From positions 1,091,194 to 1,155,193 of the forward strand of contig NW_004450483.1 of NCBI RefSeq assembly GCF_000321225.1: a stretch of DNA of 64,000 bases. Direction: 5' to 3'. Below, in pieces: positions 22,641 to 33,485 of this stretch (position 1 is the first letter of the stretch; every line of letters begins with the position of its first letter). The notes below the pieces were generated by a model. The model saw nothing but the letters and a program-made list of their open reading frames with translations, did no database searches and was not told where the DNA came from. Source of the DNA: Odobenus rosmarus divergens. Lineage: Eukaryota > Chordata > Mammalia > Carnivora > Odobenidae. A program made the translations under genes and the position numbers.

Positions 22641-23599
22641 TGAGGGTGGGCCAGGCAGGAGAACCTGGGCAGGCAGGCACCTGCCTCCAAGAAAAGGTCA
22701 CCTGCCTGCGGGGGCCCAGGGTGACAGCTGGGGCTAATGAGTACATGCACCTCTCTGCGGGACCTCAGGCTTCAGCTGCTTCTCTGTCCACCTGCCTTGT
22801 CTCTGTGTGTGGGATCAACGCCTATGTGAAACAGCCCCACTAGGGCCCAGCAGCAAACCGTCTCCAGCAAAACCCAGACAAGGGGCTCCAGACCTGGAGG
22901 GTCTGCAGAGCTGGAGGAGATATGACGGACTTTCCACCACCAGAGCCATGTCACTGCCCTGTCCCCCCGGCTCCTCCCTCTTCCAGTGACCTGACATGGG
23001 AGGAGAACCACACACTCCTGTCTGGGCCAGCCCCTCTGGCACCATCCTGGCCAGGGGTTCCCACAGTCCCCTGGGGGAGGGCAATCCTGAGATGGGGAAT
23101 CAGAGCCTATAGAAGACCCTGGGGACCCTGGCCGGCTCAGATATGGGATAAGAGGCCGGACCATGGGGTCCCAGCTCCCTGACCCCATGGACAGTGAGAG
23201 GTTGTACGGTTCCTCCCAAGGTGAAGAGGAACCTTACACGTATCAGTGTGTGCGGGATGCTGGCTAGGGCAGCCGCTCCTTAGCCAGCACAGACACCTCT
23301 GTCTCTATGTGGGCTTGGCACGTGGCCCGCTGCCTGGCCTACTGCCCGCAGCGCCGTGAGGACAACAAAGGGAGACACATCTGGAAAAAAATAAAGCATT
23401 CTTCTGACACTCCCCGCCCCATGATATACAACGTGGGGCTCTCATTCCTCTGTGACCCGGAAAAAGAAGAGTCCCTCAAATGTCTCCGTTGCTCCTTGGG
23501 CCCCTGCTCTGCCCAGCAGGGTCCCTCATACTGGGAGCCTCATTATCAGAGAAAGAAAAGATCAGAAGCCTCAAGCACCTGCAGGTGCCCACACCATGG
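22641..23599. other. Unique sequence, no gene seen
   Basis: No exon or repeat identified. A minor 9-bp hairpin (tgctggcta at 23258-23266 and tagccagca at 23281-23289) is present. Confidence 0.4.
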
Positions 23600-23609
23600 G
23601 ACACCAATA

Positions 23610-23700
23610 TCACGATCCTTGCTTTACGATGAAACAGAGGCCCAGAGAGGGTAAGTAACCTGCCCAAAGTTACAGCACTAACATGGAGCAGCTCTACTGT
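23610..23700 (-). repeat. MIR SINE fragment, antisense
   Basis: 'gctttacgatgaaacagagg', 'cccagagagggtaagtaacc', 'tgcccaaagttacagcac' is a clear antisense MIR core. Confidence 0.8.
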
Positions 23701-24744
23701 TTCCATGCAGGTCCGCTGGATTCTGAAGCCCACACATGTTCAACCACCACCAAATTTACTGAATATGTAGATGCCGGTCATACGGGAGGAATACCGAAGA
23801 GGTGTCAAAAAGCATAAATCACAGTTTAGAGTTCACTGACGTGTCAGTCAGTATATGCTAAAAGCCAAATAAGAAGCAGAGACTTCATGGCCATGGAAGC
23901 TCAGGGAGTGAGGGCTCCTGACTGGGGACGTCAGAGGGGGCTTCCAGATGACCACCCATCTGCCCTGTGGCTTCACGACAGGGAGTGAAAGGCCTTGAAC
24001 TTGGCCTGCAGAGGAGAGAAGGAAGGGCACAACAGGGGTAGGGAATGCCATGGGCATGACCCCTGGCACACTGCGGGCAGAGAGGAAAAGAAAGGAGTGC
24101 ACTCTTACAGGGAGAAAGGAGCAGGGGACAGACCGCGTTGGCGGGGGGGAGTTGCGGGCCCCGACAGGGTCTCTGGGAAGGGCAGGTCAGAGGGAGATGG
24201 GTTTAGGAAGAAGGGACTTCCTCACTTCCTGGGTCTTGAACACACTTTGGCCATGCGACCCAGCCAGCCTGGCTCCCACAGTCCCAGCTGCTTCCAGGAG
24301 CTTCAGACCAGAGGCCTGAAAAGCAGGGGGCAAAGCCCTCACCCTCCCACTGTGGCCAGGGGCCGGCACCATGCAAAAATCTCTCTCCTAGCAGGTGCAC
24401 CTGCTTCTTCATCACTCCTCGAACTGATTTTTCCAAGTACGAAAGCTCCCTAATTTGCCCAGCCCCTGCGCTTGCTGGTGTGCCGGAAAACAGATCATTA
24501 ACCCTAATTCACTGACTTGCTGGGCCGGAACAGCAACCAGGGAGGGCCCCGATGGGAAATGAAGGCCTCTGCTGTGGAAGCCAGCCTCAGATAAGGGGAG
24601 ATGGGTATCAGGACTGGAGCTGGGCAAGAGGCCTCCCGTTTTTTTTTTTTTTTTTCTTTCTGGGAGGATATGGGTAAGAGCTACTTCATGATTGACACTT
24701 CAGATGGCATCGAAACGGCCATTCGCTTGCACCGGGGTATATTC
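23701..24744. other. Unique sequence with a T17 run
   Basis: No gene seen. A run of 17 T at 24639-24655 has no SINE body attached. Confidence 0.45.
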
Positions 24745-24960
24745 CCTGAAAACACCAGGCCCCGTCCATGCCCCCTGCCCTTACATCATCTCCATGCTTT
24801 CCTGCCCAGAACATTCTTTCCTCTCTGCCCTACCCACGGAAGCCATGCTTTCAAACCCAGGAAGCCTGCCCTATGAACTCCCACCCAGGGTCCTATTCGG
24901 ACCAACCATGACCTCCCTGTGCCACTTCTGAAACGTTTACATCACTCCCTGGTCCTCTCA
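24745..24960 (+). repeat. Possible L2 fragment, sense
   Basis: 'tttcctgcccagaacattct', 'ttcctctctgccctacccac', 'aaacccaggaagcctgccct' resembles sense L2 (cctggaacgctcttcccc...). Diverged. Confidence 0.5.
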
Positions 24961-25054
24961 GCAGCTAGCAGATTCAGAGGGAGCACGCTGAGTGCAGACC
25001 CCGGAGAAAGGTGGCCACATTAGAATCCCAGCTCCACCTAGAGCTACAGACAAG

Positions 25055-25150
25055 AAGAAACGTCTCCCTGTGCCTCAGTTTTCTCATCTGTAAAATGGGG
25101 CTGACAACAGCACCTCCATCACGGTAAGGATTAAAAGCCCAGGCATGCCT
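25055..25150 (+). repeat. MIR SINE fragment, sense
   Basis: 'ccctgtgcctcagttttctc', 'atctgtaaaatggggctgac', 'aacagcacctccatcacgg', 'taaggattaaaag' is a well-preserved sense MIR 3' half. Confidence 0.85.
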
Positions 25151-25990
25151 GGGCTCAAGCGTGTGCTGCGTGATCAGGGCAGCCCGGGTGAGCCTGCCCA
25201 CCTGGGACAGGAAGACCTGTCCTGGGCAGTGAGAGGGGGCCAAGCCACCAACAGGAGGCCTGTCCAAGATTGGACAAGGCAGCCCCGTCCCAGCCCCTTC
25301 CTCTCCCTCTCCCCGCCCAAGGGCCTGTGCCTCATTCTTGTAAACATGCCATCCTGCTTGACGGCAAAGGCCTGCCGTCCGCCCCCGTCCTCCGTGGAGA
25401 ACCCCCCAAAGGCTCAGAAGCTCCAGAATACCGGGGTCTCCGCCTCACGCCCCCCGCCAGCACAGCGCCAGCAGAAGCATGCTCCCAACTCGGCTCCCGC
25501 GAGGAGGCCGCCGTCTGAGGCGAACAAGGGGCCCGCTGTGCGGCCGCCCAGCCAGACCCAGATATTTTAACAGCTGCATTGTGTGTTTCTGAGGCGCAAT
25601 TCCTGAGCCGGGAAGAAAAACAAGCTTCGCCTCTGCCCTAAGGGGGGAAAACAGACTGCCCTGGGCAGGCTGCCGGCAGGGGAGAAGGCCTCTGCCGGGG
25701 CCCAGGGCTCTAGAGGGCGGGACCAGGAACAGGCTCATCATGGGCAGCGAGGGCCCCCTTCACCCAAGACTCGGGGAGGGAAAGCAAGGACAGAGGCCCA
25801 GCCAGCGCAGTAAATCCCCGAAGGAGGGGGAGCTAAGGAGGAAAAAAAGAACCCAAAAGGCGGGAGGTGCCTACGGGATAAGGTACAAATCCCCACCCAG
25901 GCCCCACCTTGGGATCTCCGGGGCTGCAGTGCTATTTCCCCAAAGCCCCTCCGGCTGAGCCCCATACCACCCAGGTTAGGGGTCAGCCCA
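25151..25990. other. Unique GC-rich sequence, no gene seen
   Basis: Locally CpG-containing DNA followed by a small AT-rich patch (25555-25630, 'cagatattttaacagctgca'). No exon I could support. Confidence 0.4.
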
Positions 25991-26030
25991 AAGTCACGCC
26001 CCCTGAGGTCAAGCCCCCTGAGGTCAAGCT
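25991..26030. repeat. Three 15-bp units, each with a nuclear-receptor-type half-site
   Basis: Units AAGTCACGCCCCCTG, AGGTCAAGCCCCCTG and AGGTCAAGCTCTG put AAGTCA/AGGTCA at 25991, 26006 and 26021, exactly 15 bp apart on one face. AGGTCA is the nuclear-receptor half-site, but a spacing of nine bases is not a standard response element. A chance micro-duplication is just as possible. Confidence 0.6.
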
Positions 26031-26409
26031 CTGTATCACTGTGTTTTCAGTACCTGTTTCCGCCTCTGCTTCCCTTTATGCTTGCCCCAGAGGCAGACTC
26101 CACGTTTGATCCTGACTCAGTACATAAATGCTCTCTGGCACCGAATCCCTGCAGAGGATGCCCTCTCCTCTCTTGGCCTCCCCTCAGGCCTCGATCCCCA
26201 CGAGGTCAGGGCTGCTCCCGGGACCCATCAGCATTCTGGGGGTGAGGGGCTGAGGGTCAGATGGAGGGCAAACAAAGGGTCGGCTCAGGTCAGGGGCAGG
26301 TGCTGGAAAAAACTTGTCACATCTGCCACAGGCACTGGTGTCCCACACTGCTGGGAAGGTCTTCGGGGCAAAATTGCTACTGGCCTATGAATGCACCCCT
26401 TCCCTCGAA
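26031..26409. other. Unique sequence, no gene seen
   Basis: Flank of the RPL12 retrocopy. No recognised feature. Confidence 0.45.
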
Positions 26410-26426
26410 GTATAAACTCCTTGAGC
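26410..26426. repeat. Left target-site duplication of the RPL12 retrocopy
   Basis: GTATAAACTCCTTGAGC is repeated at 27074-27090 as GTACAAACTCCTTGAGC. The two copies bracket the pseudogene precisely and define its ends. Confidence 0.93.
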
Positions 26427-27072
26427 TTTTTGGCTTTCGGCCTGGAGGAGGCGAAGGTGCAACGGTCTTTGGTCATCCTGAATCCAGGCTCATCGACACC
26501 AGCCGCCTCCACCACGCAGACCTAAGTTCGACCCCAACGTGATCAAATTCGTGTACCTGAGGTGCACCGGTGACAAAGTCGGTGTCACACCTGTCCTGGC
26601 CCCGAGGATCGGCCCCCTGGGCCTGTCTCCCAAAAAGGTTGGTGAAGGCGTCGTCAAGGCAACCGGTGATTGGAAGCATATGATGATGACCGTGAAAAAC
26701 TGACCATTCGGAAGACACAGGCCCAGGCTGAAGGGTTACCTGCTGCCTCTGCCCTGATTGTCAGAGCCCTCAAGGAACCGCCAAGGGACAGAAAGAAGCA
26801 GAAAAACAAGAAGCACAGTGAAAATACCACTTTTGATGAGTCTGTCAACCATGCCCGACAGACTCAGCACCGCTCTTCAGCCTGAGAACTCTCTGGAACC
26901 ACTAAAACAATCCCGGGGACTGCCCGGTCTGTGGGCTGCAGTGTGGATGGCCACCACCCTCATGCCGTCACAGATGACGTCAACAGTAGCTGGAGTGGCC
27001 AGCTAGTGAAGAACTACAGAGGGAAAGAGCTCAATAAAGGGTCATGTGACAACCAATGGGGGGGGAAGAAAA
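26427..27072 (+). pseudogene. RPL12: Processed pseudogene of ribosomal protein L12
   Basis: A full-length mRNA copy. It starts with an RPL12-like 5' UTR (from 'ctttcggcctggaggaggcg') and runs through the coding region and 3' UTR to an AATAAA at 27033-27038 and a G/A-rich degenerate tail. No introns are present. Recognisable pieces are [45 protein letters not shown] and a late SVGC-VDG-HPH. It is dead. The start codon is ACG (26514-26516) with an extra base just after it. Two added bases in 'gtgaaaaactgacc' cause a stop at 26701-26703. A further TGA lies at 26883-26885, and the end is shifted again. A near-perfect 17-bp target duplication (26410-26426 GTATAAACTCCTTGAGC; 27074-27090 with one mismatch) shows L1-mediated insertion. 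The parent is ubiquitous and its retrocopies are common in mammals. Confidence 0.97.
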
Positions 27073-27090
27073 GGTACAAACTCCTTGAGC

Positions 27091-28165
27091 ACAAAGACTT
27101 TGCTATGCATAGTGCTTTGCACTCAAGTCTATAAATTACTGAGCACCTACTGTGTGTAGGCATATGCCATTTTCAAGACAAGTAAAAAATCAAGTGCTTT
27201 CTGCTTAAAACATGCTTTTTGAGCCATTATGCACTCAAAGGGGCTATTTTCTCTGCAGTGGAATTGTAGGTTAGGGGGTGCATTTTGGGGTCAGTGACAT
27301 GGTGCAGGCAGCTTTCCCACATTCTTCCTGTCATCACCCGGATCACAGCCTCTAGAGGATCGCGGGACCCCCCCAGGAGTGCATGTCATGCTGCAACTGG
27401 GCGGGAACAGGAACTCTGGCATGTGGGGAGCATAGACCGGATCCAATCAAACGGGCCCGAGCCACCTGCATCCAAGAACCAGCCACCGTATTGCTGAACA
27501 CCAACCATCTCTGAAGCTAGAGGTCACCCTTTCCACAGGTGGTGCTGGGCCTGGGGTAGGGCGCAGGGCAGGGGCAGGGAGGGCTAGCTGCAGATCCAGG
27601 GTAGCTCCCCTGCCTCTCGAGGCTCTGGGGAGAACCAGGGCGGTGGGTGGCCTGGCATCTCTTGGTTCGGTCTGTGCAGCACTCTGCTCTGACTTGCCCA
27701 GCCACGGCCCTCCCCACACCTCCCAGGCGATGCCCTCACTCGGCTTTTCTGTCTGTGCCTCTTCCAGGCTCAGCCACCGGCTTTCCCCAGGCTCTGCCAG
27801 GAACCAACGGCCAGCACCACCCCAAGGAGTGAAGCCAACAGGAGTGGCCTGCCTTTTTGGCTGGCAGCTTCGTGCCTGAGGTGGAAGGAGGGCATCCCAG
27901 GCCCACCTGCTAAGCTGCCCCCTCAGCCCTGCCCAACTCCAACTTCTCCCAGGCCTCCCACTTCCTCTTGCATTCTCAGGAGCCCCTTAGCTCTCACACC
28001 CCTTCCTGTCTCCTGGCAGTCACACATCCCAACCTATACCAGGTGTCTGGGCCCCCAGGCCCAGCAAACGGACACCCATTCCAGCCCTCTGTGTGTCGGC
28101 TGCAGCCTGAGCACCCGCCCTCTCTGGGAGGCCAGGGAAGTTCTAAGGGCTCCATGACTGGGCAC
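27091..28165. other. Unique sequence, no gene seen
   Basis: No recognised exon. An AT-rich patch follows the retrocopy (27120-27260). Confidence 0.4.
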
Positions 28166-28169
28166 AAGC

Positions 28170-28690
28170 GTGAAATTCTTCATGCATGTGGCACCTGTTC
28201 CTGAGGGCCTACTGTGTGCCATGCATGGGGCTGTGACCGTGACTACAGAGGTAAATTAAACACAGTACTACTCTCCCAGAGCTCCCAGCCCAAGCAGGGA
28301 GACAGTCATCAAGGGAAAGAGATAATGGGGCGCCTGGGTGGCTCAGTTGGTTGATCGACTGCCTTCGGCTCAGGTCATGATCCTGGAGTCCCGGGATCGA
28401 GTCCCGCGTCGGGCTCCCTGCTCAGCAGGGAGTCTGCTTCTCCCTCTGACCCTCCCCCCCTCATGTACTCTCTGTCTCTCTCTCACTGTCTCTCAAATAA
28501 ATAAATAAAATCTTTAAAAAAAAAAGGGAAAGAGATAGTGACAACAAGAACAAGCTTCCTGGTAGAGGGATACACTCAAGGGGCTTCAGGGAGCATTGGC
28601 TAGCCTGAGGGAAGTCAGGGAAGGCTTCCTGGAGGAAGGAGTGAATACACATTTTCTAAGGGAGGACAAGTCAGGTCCAGGATGGTCTAC
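28170..28690 (-). repeat. Antisense L2 split by a SINEC
   Basis: 'ctgagggcctactgtgtgcc' and 'ctctcccagagctcccagcc' on the left continue on the right as 'cagggaaggcttcctggagg' and 'aaggagtgaatacacatttt', in antisense L2 order. The SINEC at 28328-28523 interrupts it. Confidence 0.7.
28328..28523 (+). mobile_element. SINEC with 17-bp target duplication
   Basis: Complete element from 'ggcgcctgggtggctcagtt' to (AAATA)n-A tail. AAGGGAAAGAGATAATG at 28311-28327 recurs at 28524-28540 with one mismatch. The low divergence suggests a fairly young insertion. Confidence 0.97.
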
Positions 28691-28979
28691 TAAAAGGGAG
28701 AGGACTACAGCAGATAAAGAAGACAGTGTCTGGGCAGTTAGCAGGATGCAGGGCGAGCAAGAGGCCCTGTGGCTGAGTCCTGAAGGTCGATGTCCAAATA
28801 GGTGAGCATTCACCCATGGTGGCTCCAACTGCCTAAGGGAAACTGCACATCAGGGCACACAAAACCCCCAACCCAAGGCCTCAGCCCTCCCTGTCTCCTG
28901 GACCTCATTCCCACCAACTTGGACCTCACCCTTTACATGACCCCAGAAATCTGTGATCACCAGTGCCTGTCAGGCTTCT
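28691..28979. other. Unique spacer, no gene seen
   Basis: Nothing recognised. Confidence 0.45.
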
Positions 28980-29285
28980 GAGCTCATGCTCTTCCCTTCC
29001 CCAAAACACCCCTGCCCAATTAACTCCGGCATATACCTTTAAGGCCAAGGCCAGTGTCACATCCCCCAGGAAGTATTTCCCGGCCCTCCTGCCCGACACT
29101 GGCACAGCGCTCCCGCAGAGCCCCCGTCAGCCTGGCCATCCCACGGCACCGCACTCAGGGAGACCTTTCAACTCGCTGCTTCACCATCCTACCCCTGGGT
29201 GGTTTGGCTCTTTGGCTTTCACTCCCAGCCCCTGACACATCACCTGGCACACAGTGTCCCATAAACGTGCAGTGAGAGCTGTCAT
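28980..29285 (+). repeat. L2 3' end, sense
   Basis: 'cttaaggccaaggccagtgt' region, 'caggaagtatttcccggccc' and, at the end, 'cacctggcacacagtgtccc' with 'ataaacgtgcagtgagagc' follow the sense L2 3' end (gcctggcacatagtaggcgctcaataaa). Confidence 0.75.
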
Positions 29286-29299
29286 AGTGACCCCAGTGT

Positions 29300-29590
29300 T
29301 CTGAAGTCAGCTGTCTCCTAAACCGTCCCCCACAGCAGACAGCTGGTCATGGTAATTTAACGGACCCCAGAGAGCCTTACTGAAAGATGCAGCCCAGCTG
29401 GTTGCTTGTAGCTTAAAAGGTGCCAGACAGAACTCACTGGCCAAATAAATAAATAAATAAAAACCACCACCCTTACTCACTCTTGAAAATTACACCATTA
29501 GAGAGTCACTTCTTTGATGCTTTTTCACTTTCAAGCACAGCCTATTAAAATGCAAACTGCCCTGGAATAAGGTCAGGTCTTAAGTGCTTG
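29300..29590. promoter_or_regulatory. AT-rich island with (AAAT)n, possible conserved element
   Basis: Repeat-free apart from (AAAT)n at 29442-29460. Contains 'catggtaatttaacggaccc', 'gaaaattacaccattagaga' and 'cctattaaaatgcaaactgc'. Compositional evidence only. Confidence 0.3.
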
Positions 29591-29779
29591 GGATACAAAA
29601 AGTTCATTTCTTTAAGCAGAGGGGGAACAGAACAGAGAGGGCTGGAGGGAGCCAGAGGGAGGGGGGTAAGGGGAGAAACTGTGGGGACGGGGTGCCAAAA
29701 CCCAGCACTGTTTTGCTGACGGCTGTCCTTGGCTCTCACTGCCAGTCCACACCCTCCTGATAAAAGGAACATGTCTCTC

Positions 29780-29970
29780 TGCTTGTTCCTGCACTTCAGC
29801 GTTTCTTGGCATGACACCATATGCAAAATTAAGTGGCTTTGTAGTTGTGGGCCGCTTGTTCTTTTCCCTTCTTTCGATGAAGCTCTCCAAGGCACACTCA
29901 ATCAAGCCCCTTTTGTTCCCCGGGCCTTTTGAAGGCTTCCGGAGAGGAAATGAGAGCACTCTTTAAAGCC
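29780..29970. promoter_or_regulatory. Possible conserved non-coding element
   Basis: Repeat-free stretch with an octamer-like word 'atatgcaaaattaagtggct' and 'cccttctttcgatgaagctc'. No exon structure. Weak inference. Confidence 0.28.
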
Positions 29971-30487
29971 CAAGTCTACACGCAGCACTGCAAAATCACA
30001 GTCTCCTTGCCAGCCCTGTCCCCGCAGGCCTGATCTGCAAGTTGGGGTGCCGTGGGTGGGCTCCCCGACCAGGGCTGTCCCTGGGAAGACGCTCAAGGAT
30101 GCCCCCAACCCACGTGAGAGGCCACAGTGACAGCCGATTTCCTCCGAGGAGGGGAGTCTCCTAAACTGGCCAGAAGCAGAGGGGTCACAGGTTGAGGTGG
30201 CCCTCGGTCATGGGACTGTCATCCACAGTCGTTAAATGGGGAGCCGGGTTCCCCGCCCCAGGGCACATCTGGTGATTGTGGGGTCTGCATGTGGAAGAGG
30301 CAGTCAGGTCTTCCCCTTAGCCTGGACCCCAGGATTCCCTTCCACGATGGCACCATGCCCAATCCTTCCAATCAGCCACCCACTGATGGAGACACAGTCG
30401 GCCAAAGGATCCTGCCCAACAGGGAGCCTCACAGAGGTCCCAGGGATCCAGTAGTCAAGCTCCCATCCTACTCAGGAATCCCCTACA
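29971..30487. other. Unique sequence, no gene seen
   Basis: Nothing recognised. Confidence 0.45.
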
Positions 30488-30710
30488 GCAGCAGTGAGCA
30501 ACTGGGAGCGAATCTGCGTCCCAGGGGACACTTTGCAATGTCTACAGACGTATGTTATTGTTTCTATATTGCCCTACTAGCAGTGAGTGGGTAGAGGCCA
30601 GGGACACTCCTAGACATCCTACAATGGCAGGACAGCTCCCAACAACAGAGAATTATCTGGTCAAAATGTCTATGATGCCGAGATTGAGAAACTCTATCTA
30701 GAGTATTCTA
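30488..30710 (+). mobile_element. MER5A hAT-Charlie DNA transposon relic
   Basis: 'caggggacactttgcaatgt', 'gtgggtagaggccagggaca', 'cctagacatcctacaatggc', 'aggacagctcccaacaacag', 'agaattatctggtcaaaatg' and the terminal 'gagattgagaaactct' match MER5A over its full 190-220 bp length. Non-autonomous with no coding capacity. Confidence 0.92.
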
Positions 30711-30784
30711 GACATTCTGTCATCCAACCTCTGTTTGAATACTCCCCGTAGATGGGGAGCTCACTGCCTTATGCTATAAGGAGA

Positions 30785-31000
30785 AGCAGTGCAATGAAGC
30801 CTTGGATCTGAAGCCTGGGTCGGCCTCTTGCTAGAAGCTATGGGCAAATGACCCAGTTTCCTCTCATCTCAGGACCCCTTGATGGAAAACGGAGCCAGGA
30901 ATGGGATGTTCCAGGACTGTTATGAATGACTTCATGACCACAAAGCACCGAGCACGGCGCCTCACACACAGGAGGCACTTACACCAAAGGATACCTGCTC
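30785..31000 (+). repeat. MIR SINE, sense
   Basis: 'ggatctgaagcctgggtcgg', 'gctatgggcaaatgacccag', 'tttcctctcatctcaggacc' and 'caaagcaccgagcacggcgc' follow MIR from head to 3' end. Confidence 0.7.
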
Positions 31001-31179
31001 CGTGGTATCTGATTTTAGAATATACCAGAGAGCAGGACTACAGCTATGCCAGTGAAGGCTGGAAGTCCACCCCCTGCCAGAAACCATCTGCGAAGTCCCT
31101 GGCCTGCCTCACCAACACTGTCATGAATAAGGGACGTACAAGGTGTGCGAGGCAGGGTTACCTATGCCTGCAAAACCCT

Positions 31180-31700
31180 GGCCGCATCCTCCGGGCTCAC
31201 AGGAAAGAAATCATTTTGAATATGTTGGTATTACAGCAACACAATGGAAAAGTACTGCAGCTATTTTAGGTCATTGTTATAAAGACATAGAAATTCAGAA
31301 ATGGGGCGCCTGGGTGGCTCAGTCAGTTGAGTGTCTGCCTTCGGCTCAGGTTGCGATCCCAGGGTCCTGGGACCCAGTCCTGCATCGGACTCCCTGCTCA
31401 GCGGGTAGCCTGCTTCTCCCCCTGCCTCTGCCCCGCCCCCCGTTCATGTGTTTTCTCTCTCTCTCTCTCAAACAAATAAATAAAATCTTTTAAAAAAATA
31501 ACAGAAATGTTTAAGATCATATGGTAGATGGAAATAAAACAAAGTTGAATGCATCCTCTAAGTGCAACTAGGAGAATCAACCGTATGTACAAGGGGAGAC
31601 AATAGATAGAAAAAAAATTTGTGTTAGGATGATGAGATTTGGGGTAATGCTGCGTTTTCAAAAATGCTCTTTAATATAATGGTTATACTGCTTTTCCATT
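31180..31700 (+). mobile_element. Probable L1M 3' fragment split by a SINEC
   Basis: 'cagcaacacaatggaaaagt', 'actgcagctattttaggtca' and 'aaagacatagaaattc' continue beyond the SINEC with 'gtttaagatcatatggtaga'. This resembles the old sense L1M 3' phrase about the 'gcagctattaaaaatgatgt' region. Diverged. Confidence 0.5.
31304..31501 (+). mobile_element. SINEC
   Basis: Complete element from the 'ggcgcctgggtggctcagtc' head to an (AAATA)-A tail. Flanked by CAGAAATG at 31296-31303 and 31502-31509. Confidence 0.95.
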
Positions 31701-32264
31701 AAAATACTGTTTACTCATAACTATAGAGAATATACTAGGGGAAGCTACAAATGTAGCCTTACTTCTGACCATTAGGGAAAAAGGTACAGGAGAAATCTCA
31801 GATGACATCCTGGGCCAGTTCCTTGGGGAGGCTCCGGGGCTTCAGAATGGGGGCTGCTACCTGCAGAGCTCCGACTCCCTACTCCCAAGGGCAGAGGGGG
31901 CAGGTCTGCAGGCCCAGCTCTCCCCTGCCTGCAGAGCGGACCCCCTGCGGCATCCACCAGAGCAAGCTGCATTCCCAGATGCACTCTGAATCGTCACCAC
32001 GCCGGCTCACAGAGGAGAAACGAGGAGTGAGGGAAGTGAGGGACTGGACGCACAGCCTGGGGGCCAGGCCGCTCTCCACAGCCCCCATGGGACCTGGCAT
32101 CCACCAGGGCACCTGCGGCCTCGTCCTAAGTGAGGACCCTTCCCTTGGAGGCCAGGAAACTGGGCTGAAGGATTCTCTCCTGATGAGGCTGCAACTCGGA
32201 GGCCATGCCCCAGGCCAGCCCCAAATACTGGGGAGCACCCAATTAATTTATCAAAAATATTCTG
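31701..32264. other. Unique sequence, no gene seen
   Basis: The plus-strand frame 31802-32368 runs into a SINE and has no family features. Confidence 0.45.
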
Positions 32265-32380
32265 GGGGGCACCTGGGTAGCTCAGCTGTGGGGCATCTGA
32301 CTCTTATTCTCGGGGTTGTGAGTTCAAGCCCTAGACAGGGTATAGAGATTACTAGAAAAAAATGCTAACTAACCAAAAAA
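32265..32380 (+). mobile_element. Short tRNA-type SINEC variant
   Basis: 'cacctgggtagctcagctgt', 'catctgactcttattctcgg', 'ggttgtgagttcaagcccta' and 'agagattactagaaaaaaat' represent the short, tRNA-like form of the carnivore SINE without the CT-rich body. Confidence 0.85.
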
Positions 32381-33354
32381 TATATATATTTGGAGAAAAA
32401 CTCTCAGAATCTGTCTCCCCACAACATGGAAAGATAGCTACTCCCTCTTTATGTACCCTCCCACCAAAGGTCCACGCCAGTCATCCCCAAAGAAAGTGTG
32501 TAAAGGACGAGAATTGTGCTAGCTGCTTCATTTCTCCTGTTGCTTGTTCAGAACACCAGAGTCAGCCCCACGGAGCCACCCTTGCCTGCGGCTGAGGCCC
32601 CATGACGCCTGGGGTGCACCAGGGGAGGTGCTGAGCCCCCCTGAAGCGGAAGCGGACCCTAGAGACCCCTGCCCACCTCTCCCTCCAGCACCTCCAGCAC
32701 CTCCTCCTTGCCTCCTGGAGAGAGAATAGCCATAGCGTGCTGGACGTGGAAGGGCCTAGAAAGAAAGCAAAAGACTGGGAAAAGGCAAAGTGGGGATGAT
32801 TTGGGGAAGAGAAGGCAGGAGCCTCTCTTATAAACACCTACTTCCTCCCTCCAAGGGGGACTGGCCATGACTTACCACCTCTCTGGACCCGATGAGGGGG
32901 TCCCAAGAAGAATAATGAGGTCACGGCCTGCATTCTTACTCCCCGTGGGATGATAGGATCATTGAGGGTAAAAGGAGAGCCCCCACCAAGAAAACCGACA
33001 GCACCCCAGGGCCCATCCATCCACGGCTCCTGGGCACCTGCCAAGGAGATGGAACTATCCCACCTCACGGCTAAGAAACTGTGCCGAAGGATCCAGCAGC
33101 ATACCCGGGTGACATCCCACCTCAAACCCCCACCCCCTCATGCAAGCATGGATGTTCCTTCCAGGAGGCCAAGCCTTCCCTGTGCTCCCCAGTATGTCCC
33201 CCCCACCCAGTGTCTGAGTTCCATTTTCCTGGTTCCAAGTTAAATGGGGTATCTTTGAGATATCCCTAGGAAATCAGAGGTGGGGATACTAACACCCGTT
33301 GAGCCCCTTCCCATACTGAGTCCCCCACACAGCATCCCACTTCTACCTCTCCTG
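32381..33354. other. Unique sequence, no gene seen
   Basis: Nothing recognised beyond a short (AT)n at about 32379-32390. Confidence 0.45.
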
Positions 33355-33485
33355 CACTTTGACATCCCATGAAGAGGGTTCTTTAATGACCCCATTTTAG
33401 AGGCCAGTAAACTGAGGCCCAGAGAGAACAGCAGTAGACTGCCCAGAGCCGCAGAGCCAGGGCCCATGCGATCAGGGTTGGCTCC
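33355..33485 (-). repeat. MIR SINE fragment, antisense
   Basis: 'accccattttagaggccagt', 'aaactgaggcccagagagaa', 'cagcagtagactgcccagag' is antisense MIR. Confidence 0.75.

Noticed and set aside
23258..23289. 9-bp hairpin TGCTGGCTA / TAGCCAGCA
   Set aside because: Short stem expected by chance several times in 64 kb. No supporting context.
25260..25560. CpG island promoter
   Set aside because: Locally CpG-containing but short, with no exon or start-site signals beside it.
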